Origin: Coemansia sp. RSA 922
Lineage: Eukaryota > Kickxellomycota > Kickxellomycetes > Kickxellales > Kickxellaceae
DNA: 10,983 nt
Direction of reading: 5' to 3'
Assembly (NCBI GenBank): GCA_027577415.1
Contig: JANBQS010000874.1
Location: 1-10,983 of the forward strand
The notes under the pieces are model-generated. The model worked only from the letters and a program-made list of their open reading frames with translations, ran no database searches and was not told the DNA's origin. Positions 1-9,153 of this stretch are shown here, piece by piece (positions within the stretch are counted from its first letter, which is position 1; every line of letters starts with the position of its first letter). Both the position numbers and the translations under genes were made by a program.

Positions 1-416
1 TCCCCTCATCACATAAATAACATGTCAAATACAGAAAAAGGGGCGCCAACAGTGAGCCTCCCGGAGCTTCCCCCAACAGACTGAGCCGAATCCACGTGGC
101 ATTCGCAGCTCCTGATGGTGGCTGCATCCTGTAAGGTGATTCGCCATCCCACTCTCCACCAATAGAAACAAGGATCTGAAGTGTTGCTAAGACAAGTTCA
201 ATTTTTTTTTTTTTGCCACTTCACCTTCCCCCCTTGCCGTGCACACATGCAGGTGGGCAAGGCACTCAGGGGGCAAGAAAATCGCACCAAAAAACTATTT
301 AGACAGCGCCCAAAGCCATATTGAATACCTCACCCCTTTTTTCCTTCTCATTTTTCTTCGCCCCACAGCATTTTACTCTCTTTCTCCTTAAAGTGTTCAT
401 TATTTACAAGTTCGTG
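1..416. other. Upstream non-coding region of the repeat-protein gene
   Basis: I see no convincing gene here. There is a run of 13 T at 202-214, a CCAAT box at 159-163 and a pyrimidine-rich stretch at about 330-395 just before the first plausible ATG at 417. That layout resembles a fungal promoter and leader for the + strand gene that follows. An open frame in phase with that gene extends back to an ATG at 321. Its predicted peptide is almost all Phe, Ser and Leu from the pyrimidine tract, so I treat it as leader rather than protein. Confidence 0.4.
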
Positions 417-2081
417 ATGTATATCTTAACCATCGCGGCGCTGAGTACGTTTATCACACTCTACGGGCTAATTGGTGAACAACTCCAGAAGGCAAATGAA
501 CCAGCCATAGCCACGCTCTATGGCAGCCGACTGACTAGGTTGAAGCTTAACTGTACAATCCCTGGGACTGACCTCAAGAGGCCTTGCCGCATCCGTATTG
601 TCTGCCGTGGTAGTGGTTGCCTCAGCTCCTCATTGCGCGCAACGTCTACTAGCAATGTCACCGAGAGCCAAGACACAGACATGCCTCAGGCGATTATTGG
701 GACACATAACTACGGTCTGACTGACATGGATATTGCTGGTCCCACTCCACTCGCGGCGGCCACCCCAACATACGATCATGGATGGAGACCTGTGCCAACT
801 ACACACCGAAATATGTTCGACACGAGTATATTCCGAGAAGTGCCCCGACGGATTATCCGCGTACTAGGCGTTCGCATACCTATGTATCGCCAGCTTATGC
901 CGATGCCAACGACAGTTCCGACACCAATGCCGACACTAAACTCTCCGACGCCGACAGAGCATTTTTAGGTGACAGCTCTCCGCCAACCACCAACCTCACA
1001 GGGTCGCACGCCACTGTTGGTCACTGAGACGGCGTTGCCCACTTCCTCAGCTCCAGCAATCAGGCCGGGCGAGCATGCACTGCTGCTAGAAACGCAACAG
1101 CAGCCAATGCAGCGAGAGCAACTGCCGCTACAGACGCCTTTCCAGTTTGTCATCGGCATTGGGGTATTTCTCACGGGTTTGCTAATTGTCAATATTGGCG
1201 ACACTGACGATGATGGCGGCGATGTCGTTGACGCTGCGCATCCCGCGCGTAACGACGACGAGACAGTCACTGGTACTGAGGTCGTTGATGCTGCGCAATC
1301 AGCGCGCACCGACGAAGAGACAGTCGATGACAGTGACGTCGCGGGAACCGTGCAATCAGACCACGTCGACATTGAGACTGTTGATGGCAATGACGTCGCG
1401 GACGCCGCGCAGGCAGACATTGTCGACAATAAGACTGCCGATCAAAATTCTACCGCCGCTGCCGTGGATTTAGCGCGTGCTAGCCGAGATGGCACTACTG
1501 AATATGAGACAGCTGAAGACTATTTCTCATATAGTAACGATGTCGTCCAAGCCTTCCGCCGGCGTCATGGATCCATGCTGCGCCTCGTCCGGGATCAGGA
1601 GCAGACCTCGCAGATCGCATTTGTAGGACCACACGTCGAAAGAGCCGGACCTCTCTGGTTCGACAGCATGTTGCACTTGCTGCAATGCTACGGCCAACAC
1701 CGCTATGGTATTGAGGTACATGTCGTGCCCGACGACCAGGCTACCTGCGATTGTAGTGATTGCAAAAGTGCTGTTTCGACATTCGGGGCAGTCACGGAGC
1801 CGCAACCACACTCGTCTAGCGCCGAATTGGAGGACTCTGCTATGGCTCACTCAGGGCCTAGAGACTCGTCATTGTCGTCGGAGTATCAGTGCGACCAGCA
1901 GTTTGACGAGGATCAGGCAGCCCCAGATACGCAGCTGAATGAGTTTGTCGACGGAACAGGCAGCTCGAAGCCTTGGAGAAAGACCCACAGGGGGACGCGC
2001 GGAGGGAAAATAAGAAGAAGAATGCGCCCCCAGACACACAACCGGATGGGTCTGCTACTGGGCCTAGCGACCCACCTTTGA
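417..2081 (+). CDS. Unrecognised acidic tandem-repeat membrane protein, 5' part (interrupted frame)
   Basis: I do not recognise the family. From ATG 417 the product begins with a hydrophobic segment (YILTIAALSTFITLYGLIG), a likely signal anchor. A Cys-containing stretch follows at about 553-620 (CTIPG, PCRIRIVC, GSGC). The frame meets TAG at 966-968 and stays open in the same phase to TGA 2079-2081. The second part holds a second hydrophobic segment at about 1137-1199 (FVIGIGVFLTGLLIVNIG), four 19-residue acidic repeats (1221-1448), a more globular unrepeated section (about 1491-1763) ending in CDCSDC, and a basic cluster (RKTHRGTRGGKIRRR, about 1977-2021). After about 2021 the phase loses its compositional bias and coding continues one frame over. 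The TAG could be removed by a putative intron at 861-968. The start at 417 is chosen because the sequence before it is pyrimidine leader. The exon structure is uncertain. Confidence 0.4.
861..968 (+). other. Putative intron removing the in-frame TAG at 966-968
   Basis: GTACTA at 861 could be a donor, and TTTTTAG ending at 968 a good acceptor. CACTAAAC, about 30 nt upstream of the acceptor, fits a fungal branch site. The 108-nt length is divisible by three, and both flanks lie in the same phase, so removal would join the first open frame to the second without the stop. The donor is weak, and the interval also holds plausible coding in another frame (725-1027). Confidence 0.3.
1221..1448 (+). 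repeat. Four tandem 57-bp (19-codon) acidic repeats
   Basis: Four consecutive units of exactly 19 codons start at 1221, 1278, 1335 and 1392. Each follows the pattern [D/E]-V-[V/A]-x-[A/T]-[A/V]-[H/Q]-x(5)-[D/E/N]-x-T-[V/A]-x(3). Examples of unit starts are DVVDAAHPARNDDETV, EVVDAAQSARTDEETV and DVADAAQADIVDNKTA. The units are acidic and lie directly after the second hydrophobic segment. They have diverged from one another but keep register with no indels, which suggests selection on the protein at least in the past. Confidence 0.85.
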
Positions 2082-2926
2082 CGTCGGAGTATCAGGGTAG
2101 CCAGCAGTCCGCCCAAGCACAGGAGCCTGTGAATACGCAGTCGCAAGAACCCGCTAACGAGGCCCATGACTCGGGTTCGTCGTCGGAAAACCGGCATGGT
2201 CAAGATGGCGTTAACGATATGGCTGCCGCTGCTGTGCAGCAGGCGCCTGTCGATGATGATGGCGCTGTCAATGACTCTGTCGACGAACAACCGGCTGGGT
2301 CAGCAGCTGAGCCTGGGAACTCCGTGCCCTCGAAGAAGACCCGCAGGAGCAAGCGCGGGGGTGTAAAGGTTCGGGCACGGCTGGAGAGGCAGTTAGAGAG
2401 GCAGTCGAATATGCCTGCCGAGGAACCGGCGCCTATTGATACGCGACCGAACAGTTCTGTCGCTGTTGGGTCCAACAACTCGTCCACCTCAAGACGTGGG
2501 AATGACCAACGTGCCAACCAGGCAATTGCGCCTACGGATAGTCAGTCACGCGGATCCACTACTGAGACTAACAACCGGGATTCATCGTCGGCGAATCAGG
2601 GAGATCGGGACGATCACCGCGCCAACCTGGCCAAAGCGCAAATGGAGACTCCGCCGAATAGGCCGGCAGTTGTTGGGCCTGACAACTCGTCATTCTCAAG
2701 ACCTCGGGACAATCAACGCGCCAACCAAGCACAGACACCTAGAGATTGGCAGCCAAATAGGCCTGTTGCTACTGGGCCTAGAGGCTGGTCCTCGCCAAGA
2801 CGTCGGGGTGGCGAACAAGCCAACGAGGAGCCGGAGAGATACGGCCAGCAGTCCAACGAGGACAAGGCACCGACGACGGCCTTCAGCTCAAACAACAGAC
2901 GATATAACCGAACCAAAAAATGGTAA
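1973..2926 (+). CDS. Disordered repeat protein, 3' part of the same interrupted gene
   Basis: This frame is open from just after TGA 1940-1942 to TAA 2924-2926. Its own first codon in the open stretch is TTG, so it is unlikely to be an independent gene. Real coding probably begins near 2022, taking over from the preceding frame. The product is hydrophilic, rich in Ser, Asn, Gln, Pro and Arg, and certainly disordered. It opens with a repeat unit (DTQPDGSATGPSDPPLTSEYQG) matching one encoded in the previous frame (SGPRDSSLSSEYQCDQQ). At 2333-2400 it has a basic patch (KKTRRSKRGGVKVRAR) resembling the one before the break. It ends with four longer repeats (2438-2857) and a basic tail (NRRYNRTKKW). 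A run of A residues follows directly after the stop codon. No enzyme motif is visible and I do not know the function. Confidence 0.45.
   Translation: MEKDPQGDARRENKKKNAPPDTQPDGSATGPSDPPLTSEYQGSQQSAQAQEPVNTQSQEPANEAHDSGSSSENRHGQDGVNDMAAAAVQQAPVDDDGAVNDSVDEQPAGSAAEPGNSVPSKKTRRSKRGGVKVRARLERQLERQSNMPAEEPAPIDTRPNSSVAVGSNNSSTSRRGNDQRANQAIAPTDSQSRGSTTETNNRDSSSANQGDRDDHRANLAKAQMETPPNRPAVVGPDNSSFSRPRDNQRANQAQTPRDWQPNRPVATGPRGWSSPRRRGGEQANEEPERYGQQSNEDKAPTTAFSSNNRRYNRTKKW
2438..2857 (+). repeat. Four degenerate 33-37-codon repeats at the C-terminus
   Basis: Units start near 2438, 2540, 2651 and 2750. They share a core of the type xPNxxVAxGxxNSSxSRxxxxxQRANQA. Units 1 and 3 are clearly similar at the DNA level (2473-2523 compared with 2681-2731), including the AACTCGTC, CTCAAGAC and GCCAACCA blocks. 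Older, weaker relatives lie at about 1797-1917 and 2033-2122 on the two sides of the frame break, so the repeat family spans it. Confidence 0.7.
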
Positions 2927-3951
2927 AAAAAAAAAATTTATCCTCATATTTTCAATATCTATCTTTTAGGACAATATTCATATTTACTCAACACAAGAAG
3001 AATAATTTCACCAAATCGACTAGAGCCTCATTAGACACACGAATGTAGTAAGCTCATCCAAGAATTTATTGATCGGGAGCAAGTATAGGCTTTGGCTCTT
3101 GGCCGAGATCCGTGAAAATCTGGTTAACCCGAGTCTGGGTATTCACATAAACGTCATTTATAGACCCCTTGGCACGAGACAGTAATGATCTTGCCATCCT
3201 TGCCATACGCAACAATAACTGACCGACTTTTATTTAAGTGCCGAAGCGTTTCTTGATCGATGTCTATATGGTCACTGGTCTTTGGTAAACTCGAATCAAT
3301 TCAAATAAATCAATATCTAAGTGGTTCGCAGTAAACCACATCTTGCTTCCCGAATAGGAAAGCTTATCAGTAGAGCAATAGCTCAGTCGTATATTTGTAA
3401 ATTTGGTTGGTGGTGGTTTATGAAGGGGTCATTACGCGGAGCTTTTGGCTGGCGGCGATGCACTAGAGGTCGGCTATATTTGCCAAATAACAACGTATAT
3501 ATTCCAAATGTCTTAAACCTACTTTTTTTTGCGCCATCCACGGCCTCGAATAGGTGCATGGTTGTGTATCATTGACGCAGAATGACAAGGTTATCATTAC
3601 AACTTTAGTATGTTTAGAAGCCAGATATTGTGTGAGACAAATTGACATATGATATGAATATATAACTGAAAATCTTATTTTGCCGTCATCATCAGCTTGA
3701 CACAAGCAGACAGGTACACATTTCAGCAGAAGAGGGGTGTAAATAGCTGCTTCTTTTTTCTTTGCGAATGGACTTGATCTTTTGACATTAGAGTTATCCA
3801 TCTCTTTGGCAGAAGAGTAGTGTCCTCGGGCAAAAGTCCATCTCTGTTAACTTGGGCGCTGTGCGTGTATTTACAAGTGCTAGATAGTATTGTGAGCAAG
3901 AAAGAGGAAGCGTATAAAGCACCAGTACTCACTGAAGCAATTGATATATTT
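2927..3951. other. Intergenic region between the repeat gene and the RAV1 3' end
   Basis: The segment is AT-rich and mostly without coding bias. It probably holds the converging 3' ends of the + strand repeat gene and minus strand RAV1. A weak coding signal on the minus strand at 3066-3341 is listed separately. A 112-codon minus-strand frame at 3463-3801 and a 69-codon one at 3723-3932 look like chance frames: no recognisable motif, no conserved-looking composition, and no neighbouring splice structure that I trust. Confidence 0.5.
3066..3341 (-). pseudogene. Possible small spliced gene or gene remnant, minus strand
   Basis: Two short stretches in the same minus-strand phase look protein-like. 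ATG 3341 starts MWFTANHLDIDLFELIRVYQ, reaching a stop at 3264-3266. ATG 3206 starts MARMARSLLSRAKGSIND, ending in EPKPILAPDQ at TAA 3066-3068. Two stops separate them. A 57-nt GTGACC..GTCAG interval (3219-3275) would join them in frame to about 72 residues. A second phase over 3157-3300 also looks coding (HIDIDQETLRHLNKSRSVIV) and resembles the first stretch at its start. No family is recognised. It may be a decayed exon set rather than a live gene. Confidence 0.18.
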
Positions 3952-6900
3952 CTAGGGAAATATGAACAGTGGGAGCCTCAGTGTATCGGCAATGGTCTGC
4001 TTCTCCCTGTCAATATCCACAGCGCTTGACTTGCTGGCGTTCTTGGCTCTGCATATAAACTCCATGATCTGCAAGGCCAACATCGTGCGGCAGGCGTATT
4101 GTACGGGCGTGTCCTCAATGTCGACGGCCATGGCAGCGTCATCCGTGCCATTGGCTGTAAGGCTCTTGTCCTGTTCCAAATGCGTCGACTGCTGTTCTTG
4201 AGATTCGCTCATTGCGACAGCTGGAGTTCCTTGAGATCTAGACGGTGTCGCAACAGTGCTCTTGGGCATGGTGGAGAACATTGACCCAAAGCTATCCATG
4301 CTAAGCATACCGCTGTCCATAGGATGTACCACTGCTGGCCGAACAGAATCTTCCAAGCGTGCCGGTTTTGCTCCCGCGTTCCCAAACCCTGTAAATGCGC
4401 CAAACAATTTCATATCAAGAGTTCCTGAGTCCATGGGATCAGCGCCCAAACTAGGCTGCGAGGAAGCGAAACGAGTGCTTGGGGCAATCGACACAGAGAC
4501 ATGAGTCTTGGTAATCGTATACAGCTCGCGTCGCCACCACTCGAGTACGACGAGGGACATGATGGGCGCGCCCAAGCACTCGAATATTGTAATGGTCTGA
4601 GCGATGAGCTCGGCCTGGGTCACCAAAGGAGCACGGTACTTTGGAGAGTGGGTAAGCATGCTGTGATAGAGGATCAGAAGCTCTGTATCCAATGGGTCCA
4701 TCCTCGAATAGCTCGACGCTTCGGCCTCGACGCCAATCTCCGCAGCCAAATTGGTCAAGTCGTCGGTCAGTGATTGAAGAACGAGGTCGTAGCGATGGAT
4801 GATGCCGAATACCAGACTAGCCAACCACCGGCTCTGTCGCTTAAAGGCCTCTGGCAGAATATGCTTCCATAGCAAGTCCTTCAGTACAGGACCATTGTCG
4901 CCCTCGTAGCAGCGACACAGCGTAACCGCCAGCTGTATGTCATTTAGCTGCGTAACACATATCGTCGCAGCATCAGCCAGTTTCCCAGACAGCATGAAAA
5001 AGGTCGCTGCGTCTAGGTACCGTTGCCGACTCAGCAGCACATATGCGTTTTTGGCAGCGGCAGTCTTCCACCTCGGCTCGCTAAAGTCGTTGGCCAAAAA
5101 CGCCACCATCTTGCCATAGTCAGGGTGAGTGCTAGCCGTGCGCCAGAGTCCATGGAGCAGGCGCTGTTTCCGGAGAGCCAAGTAAAATATGGTGCACTTG
5201 GTCGGGTCGCGCCCCTGAGAGACAAAGATATTGCGAGCCATCTTCTCCACCTCGGCATGCAGCACGCTGGTATCGCTGAGCCACATAAACAGACCCATCC
5301 GACGCGCCGATTCCCAAGTCAAGCCATCGGGTGCGTGCGTTTGCAGACACATTTGTAGCAAAACTGCCTGAGAATTGCTATGCAATGCCCAGTTGAGTTC
5401 GCGGTACGACAGCTCTTGCGAAGACCGTGTGCGTCTGTTCTCAAGCTCGAGTAACTGCAGCTTGTTAAAGTAGCGCACGCCCATGCTGTCGATCGGCTGG
5501 TCCTTGACCGTCGTAGCAGAGATGGTTCCGATGATAGACATAAGACGTGCCTGGTCAATGGGCGAGATGCCCTGTACCTTGATCTCAGTTAGTCGCTCCA
5601 TCAGATACTCGGCCTTTTCGCGATTGAATCCCTCAAAATCGAGCGAAACAGGGCCCGAGTCCAGTGTACAATCGTCTAGCTCTGAGCTGAACAGCGCCGA
5701 GTACTTTGATCCTGAGAGAGATCCCAGAGACGATGCCTTATCTGGTCCAGGCCCGCTCGGTGATATCAGATCGTGCAATGGCACCATGGGGAGAGCCACA
5801 TCGCGCTTAGCGTCAATCTCAAGCTCGCGCATATAGTCGTAGAGTTGCGCCAGCAGGCTCTTAACGGCGCCCATTTGACCCCACGACATGAGCTCGGTAA
5901 GGATGAGCGGGTGGATCAGAGGAAGCTCGCCGTGCTCCTCATAGGCGACATCGCAAAGTAGCCTGCCGTTAGGCAGTGTATGCGAGTGGACGACTAGCTG
6001 CCGACCGATCGAAAAGGTTGGGCCACCGGCATCAGTAAACGAAAAGGACCCAATTTTCTTGTCATCGCCAAACTCTGCTGCTGGAATCGTCATGACGCAC
6101 AGCCAAGTGTCGTCTAGGCTGCGCTCTTGGCAGTAAATGTCTACGCAGCTGTCCCACTGCACGCCCAGGTAGGTTTGTGCATAGCTAGTTAGGTGCCAGC
6201 GAATCTCGCGAACACGATCTGTCTTGTTGCGCGGATAAATCGTGCCCGCTGGCAAGTAGTGCGAAGCGCGCGACGCCGAAGAAAATATCCAAATAGTAAT
6301 CGTTTGCGATCCGTCGGGCTCAGTCGAGACAATGGCTGCCTTGTCGATAGAGTTGTACCTGATCATGTCGACGTTCATGCACGGGAGTCGGTGCTTCTTT
6401 GAGCAGAACCAGACGAATTCTGGCTCTGTGCGAATACCCCAAATAGAGAGCCCGCCGCTGCTGGCATCGAATGTAGCCATGATGTTGTCGCGCGAAAAGA
6501 ACGGATGCGACACGGGCATTACGCGCGAGGCCTTGTCGAAGCTTCCACTTTGAGACAGGGTGCTGCTGCCAATATACTCGATGCGGTCACTTGGTCCAGG
6601 CACACGCCATGTCCGAATACACCCCGACTCGCCTTCAAAAGTGGATATAAAGTAGGGCCTGTTGGAGTTGGGCTCGGCCAGCTCATCGACTGGGTCAGCT
6701 GGGATGGTGAAAATGCGATCAAAGGCGCTCAGCTGGGGCATGTACGAGTCTCCAGGCAACCACTGCAGGGCCGTCGCGCTGTACTGCATGCGGTAGACTT
6801 TGTCGTTGGTGGCAGCAATAAACTCGGACTCTGTTGGCGCCCAGGCAATGGTGCGGATCTGGCTGCCATCGAGCGCCATTTTTCGCGATACGGATATCTC

Positions 6901-8504
6901 CTTGCCATCGGCGGCAACCGAGTCCCAAATGAGCAGCTCGCCCTCGGTCGAGTGAGTAGCCACGCGCTGACTGTATGGATCAACGCTGATATGGAATAGA
7001 GGCTCCTTGTGGCCGTCCCACAGATCGCGTACTTCGAGTGCGCGCTGTTCAGAGCCGCTCATAGCTGGCTGCAAGGGCGTGCTTAGTATAAATACATGCC
7101 CCACTGCATCGACCAGAGCCAAGAGCAAAGTCTTGGCAGAAACCTCCCACATAAGCGAGCTAGCTGGGCGAGCACCGAGAGCTTGCGGCGACGGCATTAG
7201 AAACGTTGTGGTTTCGCGAGCAGGAGTCTGCAAGACGACTCTTGGTTTTAGTGCTGTAAAGGCATCACTGCTAGAGCTCACCTCCCACACGCTCATTGAT
7301 CCGTCGCTGTACGCCGCATATATAAGATCGGGAGGATCCAGATAGCGCTTAGGAGGAATAGCGGGTTGGTCTACTTTGGCACTGGAATCGTCGCCGTCAC
7401 CTGGATGGTCGCTGTCTCCCTCTCTGGCTACCGCTGATTCGCTCATGCCTGGGTCTGACAAGGAATTGGAATTAGATATCATTCCGATAGCCGCGCCATC
7501 TATAGGTTTTACTGCGAGTGTGCTGTTTTGGAATGGTCGTGTCAGAATGTTAGCCGCAACTAGCTCTCGGTGGGAGCAATCGTCAGATTTGCCAAATGAA
7601 GGCGCTCGAGCAAGATCAACTGCCATCGCCAGCGAAAAGTTTATGCCATAGGGTGACTTGCTCGGCCGAGCTGCGTCATCAGTTTGCACAGCGTGCCACA
7701 CGTACAGACGCCCATCTCGAGTCAACGCGCACATCGACAAAGCTCCGCTTTCCGCACGGTCTGAGCCTGAGGTCTGTTGTCGCCAAAATATGTCACATAC
7801 GGCAACTGGATGTACAACGTACTGGAATCGAAGCTCGTTACTATTGTCGTCGTCTCCCGCCAATTGCCAGACTTTGACGAGCCAGCTGTTATACGACGAT
7901 GTGGCGAATATACCAGTTCCAAACACTGTAGCAATTTTGTCAACGCCGCCGCCCGTGGTTTGTACTTTCGACTGAGTCCACTTGCCGTCGCCAAAGGACC
8001 ACAGTAACAACGTACTTTCAGTTCCAATGACGACCAGGCGACTGTCAACCCACGCGCAGGCCGATACGTCAGCAGCACTGTCGCATAGGTCAAAGGTCGA
8101 TGTATGTGTCCATTGAGGCTGCGCTGCTGACTTTATGTCCTTGTCGTTGCGCTGGTCTGTCTCTGAGAAAGCCAAGTCAAATATAGCGACGCGTGAGCCA
8201 GCGACTGCCAGAATGCTGCCTAGCGGGCTGCAAGCAATATGCGATATTGCGTCGGTGAACTCTGCGTGAGCAATGGACTGGATATACCGACCGCAGTCAG
8301 AGTGAACGACAATCTCTTTGCCAGACGCGTATACCTAAACGAATAAAAGTCATTTTGAACTAGACACATGAGTGGTTTGTATACGAAGCACTAGAGCTGA
8401 GCGGAGTTTCGGAGCTTACGTACAATATATAGCTTGTCATTTGCCTCCGCGGTAGACAGTGTTCCCTCATTTGCGCGACCTGTATAAACGCTACGCAACG
8501 CCAT
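3952..8504 (-). CDS. RAV1: RAV1, regulator of V-ATPase (RAVE complex) WD-repeat subunit
   Basis: The gene has two exons, 8504-8424 and 8334-3952, with a 1487-residue product (yeast Rav1 is about 1360). Rav1, with Rav2 and Skp1, forms the RAVE complex, which reloads the V1 sector onto Vo of the vacuolar/endosomal proton pump, for example after glucose returns. The N-terminus reads YTGRANEGTLSTAEANDKLY, then across the splice VYASGKEIVV, the pattern expected of Rav1 (a GR-N start leading into the first WD blade). WD-type repeats fill roughly residues 1-620; the clearest is WDGHKEPLFHIS...LLIWDS around residues 465-505. The Rav1p_C region follows to about residue 1290 and includes the diagnostic GRDPTKCTIFYLALRKQRLL near residue 1070. 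The last 200 residues are Ser/Thr/Met/Gln-rich, then end in a short helical segment. The start at 8504 is chosen because exon 1 continues the homology in phase. No frame break is seen. Confidence 0.93.
4276..4437 (-). repeat. RAV1: Duplicated PMDSG-x-L-x-M-x-x-FG motif in the RAV1 tail
   Basis: Within the low-complexity C-terminal part, two short segments resemble each other: PMDSGTLDMKLFGAF (about 4393-4437) and PMDSGMLSMDSFGSMF (about 4276-4323). Both are hydrophobic/acidic short linear motifs set in disordered sequence, the kind of element that binds a partner protein. Confidence 0.55.
8335..8423 (-). other. RAV1: RAV1 intron 1 (89 nt, phase 0)
   Basis: On the minus strand the intron begins GTACGTAAGC at 8423 and ends TTATTCGTTTAG at 8335. 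Removing it joins codon 27 to codon 28 in phase and restores a Rav1-like N-terminus. Without it the long downstream frame has no upstream ATG in a sensible place, and the conserved first WD blade would be lost. Confidence 0.88.
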
Positions 8505-8733
8505 TGCCACATCAATTGTCACAAAATGCTAAATAATTGAAAGAAAGAGAAAATGAAAAAGAAAGAAAGATAGCGCCCAGTGAGCTCATCAATGGCGTAT
8601 CCACAGCCAGTCAGCCAGCCATAACTTGGGTATTGTCAAAATGATCGCTGGGTGATGAGTCTCTCGTAGTAGCTGGCAAGGCTTTTAACGAGTATTTTTT
8701 CTTCTTGTCACATTAGTATTTGCTGCGCTAAGA
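8505..8733. promoter_or_regulatory. Shared divergent promoter between RAV1 and the Bol3-like gene
   Basis: The two start codons face away from each other with 229 bp between them. The interval contains a purine-rich tract on the + strand (8539-8572, a pyrimidine leader for RAV1) and a pyrimidine tract (8694-8708) before the BolA start. No clear TATA box is present. That both genes use this interval follows from the geometry. Co-regulation is inference. Confidence 0.6.
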
Positions 8734-9153
8734 ATGTATTTGGGAACAGCTATCCACACACGGCTCATGAGTGATGATGGCCTCAAGCCTGCTCTCGTAG
8801 ATGTCGTCGATATGAGTGGAGGATGCGGAAATATGTTTGGCGTCACAGTTGTCTCTGACGCCTTCCAAGGGCTGATTCCGATAAAGCGTCACCGGATGGT
8901 TCACACCGTGCTTGGTAAAGAGATCAAGGATTTACATGCAATCACACTATCGCTGTTCACAGTCTCTCAGTACAAGGCTAAGAACCCAGATTGGATCTCA
9001 GCTAAACAACCAAAGCAAGACGATGATTCTGCAGTGGCACCAGGAAAGGATGGAGGAGATCAACCGGCGGCAACGCTTGACAATGTACCGCCATCGCTGC
9101 TACCACCTGTGTCCGAAGCCCCTGTTGTAGCAGACGAGTCTATTAAGCAGTAA
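8734..9153 (+). CDS. BOL3: BolA-like protein 3 (Bol3/Aim1-type)
   Basis: The 139-residue, intronless product has a BolA domain at about residues 5-80. The segment DVVDMSGGCGNMFGVTVVSD carries the SGGCG signature typical of BolA3/Bol3. It is followed by F-Q-G, the KRHRMVHTVL helix and KEIKDLHAITL, whose His corresponds to the conserved BolA histidine. BolA3-type proteins work with mitochondrial monothiol glutaredoxin and Nfu1 in passing 4Fe-4S clusters to client enzymes such as lipoyl synthase. The tail after NPDW (about residues 88-139) is polar, Pro/Asp-rich and not part of the domain. ATG 8734 is the only in-phase start after TAA 8686-8688. It gives no obvious mitochondrial presequence, so an unseen upstream exon is possible. 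First of three tandem BolA-family genes. Confidence 0.82.
   Translation: MYLGTAIHTRLMSDDGLKPALVDVVDMSGGCGNMFGVTVVSDAFQGLIPIKRHRMVHTVLGKEIKDLHAITLSLFTVSQYKAKNPDWISAKQPKQDDDSAVAPGKDGGDQPAATLDNVPPSLLPPVSEAPVVADESIKQ

Noticed and set aside
969..1000. GTGACAG..CTCACAG as a 32-nt intron
   Set aside because: It is too short for the introns seen here (78-89 nt) and would not bring the reading into the downstream frame.
965..1429. A 154-codon minus-strand frame rich in Ser, Thr and Ala
   Set aside because: It is the antisense of the 57-bp repeats and is open only because of their periodicity. The + strand reading has the hydrophobic segment and repeat logic.
2005..2030. Programmed -1 ribosomal frameshift site
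   Set aside because: GGGAAAA and CGCCCCC are present, but neither fits the X-XXY-YYZ slippery heptamer in the correct phase, and I see no clear downstream stem or pseudoknot.
1913..2517. Minus-strand frames over the repeat gene
   Set aside because: They are shadows of low-complexity + strand coding, with no motif and a composition that does not continue beyond it.
2927..2936. A-run after the stop of the repeat gene as a retrocopy tail
   Set aside because: The run is short and follows a Lys/Trp-rich end. I found no matching target-site duplication, and the 13-T run at 202-214 is too far away and too simple to pair with it.
3463..3932. Minus-strand frames of 112 and 69 codons
   Set aside because: There is no recognisable motif or trusted splice site. 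In-frame TAG 3952-3954 separates them from RAV1, so they are not a RAV1 extension.
4256..7975. Many + strand frames of 60-164 codons inside RAV1
   Set aside because: All lie opposite a continuous, recognisable minus-strand protein and show no independent motif.
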